Origin: Symbiodinium natans
Lineage: Eukaryota > Sar > Dinophyceae > Suessiales > Symbiodiniaceae
Assembly: GCA_905221605.1 (NCBI GenBank)
Contig: CAJNDS010000316.1
Span: 1 to 60,000, forward strand
Direction: 5' to 3'
DNA: 60,000 bases
The notes under the pieces are model-generated. The model worked only from the letters and a program-made list of their open reading frames with translations. It was not told the origin of the DNA and did no database searches. Shown here piece by piece: positions 1 through 10,080 of this stretch; position 1 is the stretch's first letter, and each line of letters opens with the position of its first letter. The position numbers and the translations under genes were made by a program.

Positions 1-1941
1 GCTGCCGACGACGAAGGACGTTCGAGTGCACAGTTTTCGGCCTCGCTTCGCTAGAGGGAAGCTTTTCGTCCTCGCGTTGCTGAGGGGACCTTGTGGCCTA
101 CAGTCTGCTCTGGGTCACAGTGAGAGTTGCAGCCTCGCATTGCTTGAGGGGTGACGCAAGCCTGTTGCTCACCAGAGATTCCTGCTGTCTCTGGGTGAGC
201 AAAACCCACCGACCCTCATTTGGATTGAGGGCTGTGCTGAAGGTGAGTTTGGGTTCCTCGCTCACTGTGTGGAAAACGAAGGTGAGACCGAAACACGGGG
301 GGAAACGGCCAGGCACGCTGCAGACAGTGCAGGCCAACGTCGCACTGCAAGAGGCATCCTTGCAGTGGCGACAGGAGTGTCCCGAATAATTGCGGTGTGC
401 TCGAGCCCAAGCTTGCAGGTTTTCGGGGATTCTGCAATCTGACACAAAAGATTTCTTCGCAGGTAGAAATCATATAAACGATTTGGCACCCTGGGGAATC
501 TGCCTGGCACACACATAACCAGACGCATCAGTGTCGTACAGCTCATTGACTGGTGCTACGAAAACCGTGGCCAAAGAAACTTGCAGTAGGACTGTGGTGC
601 GGCCAGTGCAAGTTGAAGGCAGACTGTTTGTGGCTGCTCCCCGGAAAACCATAGTCCCAAGAATCCTCCTTCGGCCTCGCTCCGTGCTGAGGTGTGCTAA
701 GAGGTGTAATGGGCCGGAAAGGATTCAGATGGAGGTTACCCGATCTTCGCGCTTTTCCCATCTGAAGGCAACCAATGGTAATCAGCCTGATGGACATGGC
801 AGGCCTGCTTTTGTTTACATCCACGTCTCCTGCAAGGGCTGGGGTCTGTCCGTGCACACAGACAAGGCGGAACCTTGCAGATGTTTAGGTCCTCGCGGCA
901 CGGCCGCTGGAGGATGTTTGAAGATGTTGGCTCTCACTATCTGGTGAGTGGTTTGTATGGGCACTTGCTGGGGCAAGGCGGCTCTGGCGTCTGAGGATGG
1001 TACATGTGCTGGCTGCTGAGTACGGGCCACCGAAAGAGACCTGTGGGAAGACAAGCGATGAAAGGAGCCGAACTCCTAAACTCTAGGACAGGCTAGCTCA
1101 CGCGGACGCCACGCAGAGTATGTGTCACTATCTTCAGATGTTGGAGCCAAATTGCCTAGCCTTGTGACGTGAGATGTGGTGTTTGGATTCGGCCTCAAGC
1201 ACTGGAAGGCCTACAACAACAAATCCGAATGAAAACTGTGGTCCTAAGACACGCGGTGCAGCTGCTTATACGTGGCACCGCGGGGGTCACATAGAGATAG
1301 AGGGCTTGCCAGCAAGGGAACTCTGTCTAGAGAGAGCCCTGGCTCAGTGAGGAGCTGAGGGCCTGGCTGCGCAGATGCAGCGGAACGGTTGTTCGGCCTC
1401 GCCTCCGCTGAGGGAACAACAGTCAATGCTTCTCTGCAGTGTCGGTCCGGGTTAGTAAGAGCGAGAACGCCGGGACCTCGAGCTGCAGTTTTACCATGAA
1501 GCAACCGCGTGAGATGCATATTGGTCAACTGGTGAGTAAGAGCGAGAAAGCCAGGGTGACGCTACTTTGGGGGAGGCTGCAAGGCACGGTTAGTAAGTGC
1601 GAGAAAGCCGGAGCTGCGGACGAACCTGGAGTAGCAGTCTTTCATACCTCACGTGTGTCACTTTGCGGCCTCGCATGCGCTGAGGGAATATGCCTCGAAC
1701 AGAACATCCAGTGCTGAGTGGGGATTGCCAAACTTACGGAGGCTGATGCCACAACAAGTGCCTCAACAGCAATGCATGCGGAGGGCAAAGTTCGGCCTCG
1801 CGAGTGCTGAGGGTTGCAGCTGAGAGAGGGCCTAGCTGAGAACGCAACACCTCAAGCGAGGTAATTTTGAGTTGAGTTTCACCTTGACCAACGGCCCCTT
1901 CGGGTGGCTACGCCTCGCAGCGTGCAGACGAAAAATTCACC
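1..1941 (+). mobile_element. non-coding structured retroelement, copy U1 (5' end outside window)
   Basis: This is the 3' part of a repeat family seen again at 1942-4075 and 4510-6603; base 1 aligns to about base 2125 of the next copy. It ends in TTCACC at 1936-1941, preceded by AAAAA instead of the GTAAAA of other copies. No protein is supported: the copies differ by single-base insertions and deletions (for example AGGGGACC here against AGGGAAC and AGGGAACC in the other two) that shift every frame. The copy carries many CCTC...GAGG hairpins and three copies of a second hairpin module (1447-1611). The last ~60 bases, with a GCCCC-UUCG-GGUGGC hairpin, match the ends of the neighbouring non-coding elements. 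Confidence 0.7.
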
Positions 1942-1990
1942 CTGGCTCAAGGTTTCGGCTCAACCCCGGTGGGGTGCTCAGGTAGAGAGC
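1942..1990 (+). other. spliced-leader relic at 5' end of U2
   Basis: CTGGCTCAAG at 1942-1951 matches the last nine or ten bases of the dinoflagellate spliced leader. It is followed by GTTTCGGCTCAAC, 10 of 13 identical to the leader's ATTTTGGCTCAAG, and then by a weaker GTGCTCAGG. Repeated, progressively degraded leaders are expected after several rounds of trans-splicing and retroposition. Confidence 0.6.
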
Positions 1991-4027
1991 GTCTTTAGTG
2001 CCGTTGTGGCTGGCCCTGGGGCTTGTAGCTAAGGGTAGGTTCCGTTTTGAGGCCCTGGCAAAACTGTGTTTGCTCGTAGGCCGGCTGACCGGCTAAGCTG
2101 TCATAGAGCGGCGGCCCGCCAACTGCTGCCGTCGACGAAGGGCGTGAGTGCACAGTTTTCGGCCTCGCTTCGCTAGAGGGAAGCTTTTCGTCCTCGCGTT
2201 GCTGAGGGAACTTGTGGCCTACAGTCTGCTCTGGGTCACAGTGAGAGTTGCAGCCTCGCATTGCTTGAGGGGTGACGCAAGCCTGTTGCTCACCAGAGAT
2301 TCCTGCTGTCTCTGGGTGAGCAAAACCCACCGACCCTCATTTGGATTGAGGGCTGTGCTGAAGGTGAGTTTGGGTTCCTCGCTCACTTGTGTGGAATACG
2401 AAGGTGAGACCGAAACACGGGGGAAACGGCCAGGCACGCTGCAGACAGTGCAGGCCAACGTCGCACTGCAAGCGGCATCCTTGCAGTGGCGACAGGAGTG
2501 TCCCGAACAATTGCGGTGTGCTCGAGCCCAAGCTTGCAGGTTTTCGGGGATCTGCAAGCTGAGCACAACAGGATTTTCTTCGCAGGTAGAATCAGGTAGA
2601 AAAGATTTGGCCCAACCCTGGTGGATCTGCCTGGACACAAATAACCAGAGGCATCAGTGTCGTAAAGCTCATTGACTGGTGCTACTGAGAAACCGTTGCC
2701 AAAGAACTTGCAGTAGGACTGTGGTGCGGCGCAGTGCAAGTTGAAGAGCAGCTGTTGGTGGCTGCTCCCCGGAAAACCAATAGTCCAAGAAGCCTCCTTC
2801 GGCCTCGCTCCGTGCTGAGGGTTTGTAAGGGTTGGTATTGGCCGGAAAGGATTCAGGTGGAGGTTACCCGATCGTTACGCGCTGGTGGTTCCCCATCTGA
2901 AATGCAAACCACTTGGTAATCGCCTGCTGGACATGGCATGCCTTCTTTTGTTTACACCACGTCTCCTGCAAGGGCTGGGGTCTGTCCGTGCACACAGACA
3001 AGGCGGAACCTTGCAGATGTTTAGGTCCTCGCGGCACGGCCGCTGGAGGTTGTTTGAAGATGTTGGCTCTCACTATCTGGTGAGTGGTTTGTATGGGCAC
3101 TTGCTGGGGCAAGGCGGCTCTGGCGTCTGAGGATGGTACATGTGCTGGCTGCTGAGTACGGGCCACCGAAAGAGACCTGTGGTAAGACAAGCGATGAAAG
3201 GAGCCGAACTCCTAAAGACAGGACAGGCTAGCTCACGCGGACGCCACGCAGAGTATGTGTTACTATCTTCAGATGTTGGAGCCAAATTGCCAGCCTTGTG
3301 ACGTGAGATGTGGTGTTTGGATTCGGCCTCAAGCACTGGAAGGCCTACAACAACAAATCCGAATGAAAACTGTGGTCCTAAGACACGCGGTGCAGCTGCT
3401 TATACGTGGCACCGCGGGGGTCACATAGAGATAGAGGGCTTGCCAGCAAGGGAACTCTGTCTAAAGAGAGCCCTGGCTCAGTGAGGAGCTGAGGGCCTGG
3501 CTGCGCTGATGCAGCGGAATGGTTGTTCGGCCTCGCCTCCGCTGAGGGAACAACAGTCAATGCTTCTCTGCAGTGTCGGTCCGGGTTAGTAAGAGCGAGA
3601 ACGCCGGGACCTCGAGCTGCAGTTTTACCATGAAGCAACCGCGTGAGATGCATTATTGGTCAACTGGTGAGTAAGAGCGAGAAAGCCAGGGTGACGCTAC
3701 TTTGGGGGAGGCTGCAAGGCACGGTTAGTAAGTGCGAGAAAGCCGGAGCTGCGGACGAACCTGGAGTAGCAGTTTTTCATACCTCACGTGTTTCACTTTG
3801 CGGCCTCGCATGCGCTGAGGAAATATGCCTCGAACAGAACATCCAGTGCTGAGTGGGGATTGCCAAACTTACGGAGGCTGATGCCACAACAAGTGCCTCA
3901 ACAGCAATGCATGCGGAGGGCAAAGTTCGGCCTCGCGAGTGCTGAGGTTGCAGCTGAGAGAGGGCCTAGCTGAGAACGCAACACCTCAAGCGAGGTAATT
4001 TTTAGTTTAGTTTCACCTTGACCAACG

Positions 4028-4042
4028 GCCCCTTCGGGTGGC
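4028..4042 (+). other. 3'-tail stem-loop of the non-coding elements
   Basis: GCC-CC-UUCG-GG-U-GGC: a UUCG loop, two pairs, a single bulged U on the 3' side, then three pairs. This is the same architecture as the dispersed CCTC/GAGG hairpins. It is repeated in the tails near 1888, 6556, 6948 and 9806 and lies about 35 bases before TAAAATTCACC. LINE reverse transcriptases of the stringent class recognise 3'-tail stem-loops, so it may be the template recognition element (inference). Confidence 0.5.
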
Positions 4043-4075
4043 TACGCCTCGCAGCGTGCAGACGTAAAATTCACC

Positions 4076-4509
4076 TGGCTCAAGTTTCGGCTCAACCCCG
4101 GTGGGGTGCTCAGGTAGGGAGTGCTGTTGCCTGGAGACTGTACCTAAGGGTGGGCTCCAACAGGACTCAAACCGCAACCACTGTGTTTGCTTGGTAGTCG
4201 GCTGCCAGCAACATAGCTGCCTGAGTACGGCCTCGCCAAGCGCTGAGGGAACTTTTCGGCCTCGCTTCGGCAGAGGGTGTGTTTTCGGCCTCGCTTCGGC
4301 AGAGGGAGTGGCCAAGTTTCGGCCTCGCTCCGGCTGAGGATACATAAAGTTCGGCCTCACTACGGTTGAGGGGATCTTCCGGCCTCGCATTGCTGAGGTG
4401 CTGGTGGGACTGGCATCAGGCTGCAGCAGTCATGGGGAAGCATTGTACTGTGTGTGCCCACTGCGAGGTGGGTTGGGTCTGGAATGAAGACTTGTACTAC
4501 AACCCGTAG
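4076..4509 (+). mobile_element. short non-coding element S1 (5' part of the L-type family)
   Basis: It begins with TGGCTCAAG (4076-4084) right after the TTCACC of U2. Its first ~170 bases match the start of the element at 6997, including the shared CTGTACCTAAGGGTGGGCTC. Six hairpins of the CCTC...GAGG class are packed into 4219-4400. It ends at CCCGTAG (4503-4509) with no TAAAATTCACC tail, the only such end in the chain, so it is either 3'-truncated or was interrupted by the insertion of U3. Confidence 0.6.
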
Positions 4510-4545
4510 CTGGCTCAAGGTTTCGGCTCAACCCCGGTGGGGTGC
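4503..4545 (+). other. gapped, almost complete spliced-leader relic at the S1/U3 junction
   Basis: CCCGTAGC directly followed by TGGCTCAAG reads as the leader's 5' CCGTAGCC and 3' TTGGCTCAAG with the central CATTT missing. It could be a leader copy with a 5-bp deletion, or a chance junction of S1 and U3. The following TTTCGGCTCAA block repeats the second relic seen in U2. Confidence 0.4.
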
Positions 4546-6603
4546 TCAGGTAGAGAGCGTCTTTAGTGCCGTTGTGGCTGGCCCTGGGGCTTGTAACTAA
4601 GGGTGGGTTCCGTTTTGAGGCCCTGGCAAAACTGTGTTTGCTCGTAGGCCGGCTGACCGGCTAAGCTGTCATAGAGCGGCGGCCCGCCAACTGCTGCCGT
4701 CGACGAAGGGCGTGAGTGCACAGTTTTCGGCCTCGCTTCGCTGGAGGGAAGCTTTTCGTCCTCGCGTTGCTGAGGGAACCTTGTGACCTACAGTCTGCTC
4801 TGGGTCACAGTGTGAGTTGCAGCCTCGCTTTGCTTGAGGGGTGACGCTAGCCTGTTGTTCACCAGAGATTCCTGCTGTCTCTGGGTGAGCAAAACCCACC
4901 GACCCTCATTTGGATTGAGGGCTGTGCTGAAGGTGAGTTTGGGTTCCTCGCTGTGGAAAACGAAGGTGAGACCGAAACACGGGGGAAAACGGCCAGGCAC
5001 GCTGCAGACAGTGCAGGCCAACGTCGCACTGCAAGCCGAACAATTGCGGTGTGCTCGAGCCCAAGCTTGCAGGTGTTCGGGGATCTGCAAGCTGAGCACA
5101 ACAGGATTTTCTTCGCAGGTAGAATCAGGTAGAAAAGATTTGGCCCAACCCTGGTGGATCTGCCTGGACACAAATAACCAGAGGCATCAGTGTCGTAAAG
5201 CTCATTGACTGGTGCTACTGAGAAACCGTTGCCAAAGAACTTGCAGTAGGACTGTGGTGCGGCGCAGTGCAAGTTGACGAGCAGCTGTTGGTGGCTGCTC
5301 CCCGGAAAACCAATAGTCCAAGAAGCCTCCTTCGGCCTCGCTCCGTGCTGAGGGTTTGTAAGGGTTGGTATTGGCCGGAAAGGATTCAGGTGGAGGTTAC
5401 CCGATCTTCGCGCTTTTCCCATCTGAAGGCAACCAATGGTAATCAGCCTGCTGGACATGGCAGGCCTGCTTTTGTTTACATCCACGTCTCCTGCAAGGGC
5501 TGGGGTCTGTCCGTGCACACAGACAAGGCGGAACCTTGCAGATGTTTAGGTCCTCGCGGCACGGCCGCTGGAGGTTGTTTGAAGATGTTGGCTCTCACTA
5601 TCTGGTGAGTGGTTTGAATGGGCACTTGCTGGGGCAAGGCGGCTCTGGCGTCTGAGGATGGTACATGTGCTGGCTGCTGAGTACGGGCCACCGAAAGAGA
5701 CCTGTGGTAAGACAAGCGATGAAAGGAGCCGAACTCCTAAACTCTAGGACAGGCTAGCTCACGCGGACGCCACGCAGAGTATGTGTCACTATCTTCAGAT
5801 GTTGGAGCCAAATTGCCTAGCCGTGTGACGTGAGATGTGGTGTTTGGATTCGGCCTCAAGCACTGGAAGGCCTACAACAACAAATCCGAATGAAAACTGT
5901 GGTCCTAAGACACGCGGAGCAGCTGCTTATACGTGGCACCGCGGGGGTCACATAGAGATAGAGGGCTTGCCAGCAAGGGAACTCTGTCTAGAGATAGCCC
6001 TGGCTCAGTGAGGAGCTGAGGGCCTGGCTGCGCAGATGCAGCGGAATGGTTGTTCGGCCTCGCCTCCGCTGAGGGAACAACAGTCAATGCTTCTCTGCAG
6101 TATCGGTCCGGGTTAGTAAGAGCGAGAACGCCGGGACCTCGAGCTGCAGTTTTACCATGAAGCAACCGCGTGAGATGCATTATTGGTCAACTGGTGAGTA
6201 AGAGCGAGAAAGCCAGGGTGACGCTACTTTGGGGGAGGCTGCAAGGCACGGTTAGTAAGTGCGAGAAAGCCGGAGCTGCGGACGAACCTGGAGTAGCAGT
6301 CTTTCATACCTCACGTGTTTCACTTTGCGGCCTCGCATGCGCTGAGGAAATATGCCTCGAACAGAACATCCAGTGCTGAGTGAGGATTGCCAAACTTACG
6401 GAGGCTGATGCCACAACAAGTGCCTCAACAGCAATGCATGCGGAGGGCAAAGTTCGGCCTCGCGAGTGCTGAGGGTTGCAGCTGAGAGAGGGCCTAGCTG
6501 AGAACGCAACACCTCAAGCGAGGTAATTTTTAGTTTAGTTTCACCTTGACCAACGGCCCCTTCGGGTGGCTACGCCTCGCAGCGTGCAGAAGTAAAATTC
6601 ACC
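4510..6603 (+). mobile_element. non-coding structured retroelement, copy U3 (complete)
   Basis: Full-length sister of U2, about 2.09 kb, from CTGGCTCAAG (4510-4519) to GTAAAATTCACC (6592-6603). Compared with U2 it lacks about 30 bases near 5036 (GGCATCC...GTGTCC in U2) and has scattered one-base differences, so it is an independent insertion and not an assembly duplicate. It holds the same ordered set of hairpins and the three-fold AGTAAG-GCGAGAA module at about 6111-6275. No reading frame is preserved relative to U1 or U2. Confidence 0.75.
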
Positions 6604-6995
6604 GCCAGGGTGACGCTACTTTGGGGGAGGCTGCAAGGCACGGTTAGTAAGTGCGAGAAAGCCGGAGCTGCGGACGAACCTGGAGTAGCAGTTTTTCATA
6701 CCTCACGTGTTTCACTTTGCGGCCTCGCATGCGCTGAGGAAATATGCCTCAAACAGAACATCCAGTGCTGAGTGGGGATTGCCAAACTTACGGAGGCTGA
6801 TGCCACAACAAGTGCCTCAACAGCAATGCATGCGGAGGGCAAAGTTCGGCCTCGCAGTGCTGAGGGTTGCAGCTGAGAGAGGGCCTAGCTGAGAACGCAA
6901 CACCTCAAGCGAGGTAATTTTTAGTTTAGTTTCACCTTGACCAACGGCCCCTTCGGGTGGCTACGCCTCGCAGCGTGCAGACGGTAAAATTCACC
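6604..6995 (+). mobile_element. 5'-truncated U-type copy
   Basis: About 390 bases matching the 3' end of U3 (from GCCAGGGTGACGC, homologous to about 6212 onward). It ends in GTAAAATTCACC at 6984-6995 and begins immediately after the TTCACC of U3. A 5'-truncated copy joined exactly to the 3' end of a sister copy is the expected product of target-primed reverse transcription aimed at that terminus. Confidence 0.75.
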
Positions 6996-6996
6996 C

Positions 6997-9852
6997 CTGG
7001 CTCAAGTCTCGGCTCAACCCCGGTGGGGTGCGCAGGTAGTGAGCTGTTCGGTGGCCTGGAGGCTGTACCTAAGGGTGGGCTCCAACAGGACTCAAACCGA
7101 AACCACTGTGTTTGCTCGGTAGTTCTGCCAGCCACATAGCTGCCTGTGTACGGCCTCGCCGAGTGCTGAGGGAACTTTCGACCTCGCTGCTGAGGGTGTT
7201 GTCGGCCTCGCATAAAGCTGAGGATTGTGGAACGTCTTCGGCCTCGCTCGGAGGGACAACATAGTTCGGCCTCACCACGGTTGAGGGAAACACCTCCTGG
7301 AACTGAGGTGCAAGAAGATAGCAGACCTGTGCGAGCGAAGAGGGTTCCGAGGCCTTAACTTCCTTTGTTGGAACAGGGCCCCGTCTCAACCGCAGATTTC
7401 CGCTCGTGGGCTATCGGCGACCAGAGTGGCCGTCCACAGTGCCCTGGACAGTGTGCCACACGCCAAAGAGACTTGCTGCAAGGCAGACGGAGAGCGACGG
7501 ACCATGCCGGCAATTGCGTGCTGTGTATTTGCATGGTCACACCAGGGGCGTCGTGAAGGGCTTTTCCTGGAACTGTCGCAGTCATATCGTATCCACTTTG
7601 TCCGTCGCACCAGGAGAGGCAACATAGCCTGGGGCAGCTGTGGGAATTGGAATGTCCAAAGAAGCCTGAATGCAGCTAACCTCCACCTGCAGCTCCGGGA
7701 TTTCCGATGCTGTGAGGATGCGAGGCTTTGGAACATCGATTTCTATGTCGATCCCACAAACCCATCCCTGATGATTGATGGCAGCGGACGTGAAATCAGG
7801 TACCTGGGTAGGCTGGTGATTATGGTGTATGGCCCTGATGTGTCGAGAAGGATGCTGGCCTTGTCGGAAGATGATGAGGAATGGATGCTCCTTTGAGGTG
7901 ATGAAACGTCGCCGGCCAGTAACCAGGCAAGTGGAAGTGGATTGAATTGCGAGCACAGCCTCGCCATTAAGGGCCATGTGAGGGCAAACCCGAATGCAGG
8001 CTTAGCTTGCCGGAATGAGGGTGATCAACATACCCTCGCAGCACAATGCTTTCAGAACCCGTGAAACCAGCGGAGATGCCATGTGAGGCTATGCAAGGGC
8101 AGTTTCGGCCTCGCTATGCTGGAGTAAAGGTTCGGCCTCGCCTCGGCTGAGGGAATGGATGGTTCGGCCTCGCCAAGGCTGAGGGAACAACAGAAGGGTT
8201 GCGAAAACGCCTCGCTGATGAAGAAGGTGCATGATGTTCCGGCCTCGCATCAGCTGAGGGAAGAATGATGGAATGGGCAGGCCGGGCACTTATTGGTCTG
8301 CCGGAATTGAGTCTGGGAGACTCTGGAAGCACTGCATGCAGCTTGGACGGCTGATGCTACTGGGCGCAAAGCGGTAAAGCAGCTTGAAGCATAGACTCCG
8401 CGGTGCCGGTGTGTCGGAGCAATTGATAGGTACAACCGCAGCCCAGCAGTGCTCAATCAAACAATGCAACATTCGGCCTCGACTTTGGTCTGAGGGAATG
8501 TGAGCTATAAAGAGCAAACTCCAGAATATGGATGAGGGACACTGGCCAGGCATGGAGGCCAGCAAAGGGCAGGTACCAGCATTGCACTGGAGAAGCCTCG
8601 AGTCCCAATGGCAGTGAACTTTGTGGTGAGGAATACGTCGACTGGTAAGTAAGTGCGAGAAAGCCAGGGCGATTCTGGGGAGAACAGCAAGGCACGGTTA
8701 GTAAGTGCGAGAACACCGGAGCTGCTGAGAACCCTGGATTAGCCGGGACGTACTCCGTGGAGGATTCGTTGTCACTGCTTTCAGAAATGCCCACAAGGAC
8801 CAAGCATGCAGCTAACCCGTGGTCGCAGAGTGGGCCTCACTTCGGTTGAGGGTAATCGACTCCCAAGTGAGAGTATGGAGTTTTGGTGGCAAACAAGAGA
8901 GCCAGCCGACTGTCTTTGGAACAATGGCTACGGCTGGATTGGAGAATGTCAAGTCTCACAATGGATAGCGGCCTCGTACATAATATCCTCACAGGCAGGG
9001 TGGGTTTGACCTGGTAGTCGGCACCTTGCCCGGCCCCCTGTCAGGCGCCTGTACCGGCCACCTGTTGAAGGTGTGTGGCGTGGGGTCACCGGTGCGTAGC
9101 GGCGATTTCGGTCGCTTAGCGTCCTCCAGCCTAAAAAGGGGTATGTTTGGGCAGGTACTTCACCTGTTCCTCCTGCTTGGCTCGTGTTGGAGATGTGTGA
9201 ATCGAGGGCATGGATCCGTCAAGGTGAGATGACGAGAAAGTGCAGAATTGGGCCTCAATCAATATGGAACGGTCTATGGGGATTGACCACCCCGCTGGTA
9301 GAGGGATAGCGGCCTCTGAGAATCGGAGGGCATGGATCACCTCCCGGCAAAAGCCACAGGAAGTATGCCCTGTGCATGCAAGAGGCAGCCACCGTAACCA
9401 GAGTCCATGAAGCCTCGGGCCATGACCTGGTTTGAAGACATGTCCGGCCTCACTACGGTTGAGGGGTGTGGATGGAAGCACTCAGGACATGCAATGAGAC
9501 TCGTAGAACGAGCATCTGGGTCTACAGGAATTGACCTCCATTCGGTTGAGGGATAGCGGCCTCCACGAACGAGGGCATGGATCACCTCCCGAATAGACAA
9601 CACAGAGAATGTGCAAGCATACAGGCAATTTGCCTTGGCCAAAGTCTTCAAGCCAATGGCAACGACTTGGTCAAAACGACATTCCGGCCTCACTTCGGTT
9701 GAGGGTAGCGGTACGTCAAAACCGAGGACAAGGAATGAGAGGGGGAACTTACCGGCAGTTTCACCCCACAGTTTTAGTAAGCTTTTGTTTCACTTGAACC
9801 CACAGCCCCTTCGGGTGGCTACGCCTCGCAGCGTGCAGACGTAAAATTCACC
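6997..9852 (+). mobile_element. long non-coding structured retroelement L
   Basis: It starts with CTGGCTCAAG (6997-7006) and a TCTCGGCTCAACC block, resembles S1 for its first ~170 bases, and ends in GTAAAATTCACC (9841-9852). The last ~60 bases match the tails of the U copies (CCCCTTCGGGTGGCTACG), so U and L families share 5' and 3' ends but differ inside. At least fifteen CCTC...GAGG hairpins occur at 7149-7290, 8104-8260, 8477-8495 and 8827-9704. Two copies of the AGTAAG-GCGAGAA module occur at 8641-8725. Apart from a doubtful frame at 7426-7896 no coding capacity is seen. Confidence 0.65.
7426..7896 (+). other. doubtful open frame inside element L
   Basis: A 156-codon frame whose second half (NIDFYVDPTNPS, IRYLGRLVIMVYGPD, LSEDDEEW) has ordinary amino-acid composition. 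The opposite strand is also open over 7582-7977, and no second copy is available to test conservation. No family was recognised. It may be a captured fragment of host coding DNA or a chance frame. Confidence 0.15.
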
Positions 9853-9858
9853 CCCCCC

Positions 9859-9905
9859 CTGGCTCAAGTTTTTTGCTCAAGGCATTTTGCCAAGCTTCGT
9901 AGCCG
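9859..9905 (+). other. triple spliced-leader relic at 5' end of E1
   Basis: Three consecutive blocks resemble the leader's 3' half: CTGGCTCAAG, TTTTTTGCTCAAG and GGCATTTTGCCAAG. Each ends in CAAG or CCAAG. Stacked relics of this kind are known from recycled processed cDNAs of dinoflagellates, and they mark this point as the 5' end of a once trans-spliced RNA. Confidence 0.6.
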
Positions 9906-10080
9906 GTGCGAGTTGTTAGCGGTTTTCTTTGGGCTGGGGGTGCTGGTTTTCAACAGCTCTGGGGACCCAAACCTTTGTCCTGCTTACGAGCCATAGCCTG
10001 TGTGGAGGTGGTTGCCACTCCTTTTGTTCTCTGCCGGTGGGTGGGGACCACTCCAGCAGTTTAAGGCTTTCCGTGCCGGC

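Larger units (their letters stand above)
1942..4075 (+). mobile_element. non-coding structured retroelement, copy U2 (complete)
   Basis: Complete copy of about 2.13 kb. Its 5' end is CTGGCTCAAG (1942-1951), matching the 3' end of the dinoflagellate spliced leader, followed by a second leader-like block TTTCGGCTCAA. Its 3' end is GTAAAATTCACC (4064-4075). It starts directly after the 3' terminus of U1. The interior consists of hairpin modules separated by linkers. Lack of a conserved reading frame together with conserved hairpins suggests an RNA that functions by structure and is mobilised in trans; that role is inference. The leader-like start implies that the mobilised RNA was trans-spliced. 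Confidence 0.75.
1447..8725 (+). repeat. second hairpin module with conserved loop AGTAAGNGCGAGAA (12 copies)
   Basis: The conserved TTAGTAAGTGCGAGAAAG-like block is flanked by short complementary arms: CTGG...CCAG (1528-1555, 8641-8670), CCGG...CCGG (1447-1473) and CGG...CCG (1586-1611, 8695-8725). It occurs three times in each U copy, once in the truncated copy and twice in L. The loop resembles a 5' splice site (GGTGAGTAAG), but no exon context supports splicing. Confidence 0.6.
41..9704 (+). repeat. dispersed bulged hairpin module CCTC-RY-loop-RY-U-GAGG (about 30 copies)
   Basis: The module reads CGG-CCTC-(2-3 nt)-3..5 nt loop-(complement)-T-GAGGG. Examples: CCTCGC-TCCGT-GCTGAGG at 675-692; CCTCAC-TTCG-GTTGAGG at 9688-9704; CCTCAT-TTGG-ATTGAGG at 214-230; CCTCGAC-TTTG-GTCTGAGG at 8477-8495. 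The outer CCTC/GAGG stem is constant. The inner pairs change together (GC/GC, AC/GT, AT/AT, GAC/GTC), and a single base, usually U, is left unpaired on the 3' side. Such compensating changes show selection on RNA or single-strand structure. A CCTC-GCGGC-ACG-GCCGC variant at 891-913 has a longer stem. Confidence 0.8.

Noticed and set aside
4219-4400. Regular short repeats as a CRISPR array
   Set aside because: Units are hairpins of varying sequence and spacing without constant-length spacers, in a eukaryotic context with no cas genes.
93-6379. Repeated open frames of 60-220 codons in the U elements on both strands
   Set aside because: The same DNA in U1, U2 and U3 differs by single-base indels that shift the frames, while the hairpins are kept. 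The frames are by-products of GC-rich repeats.
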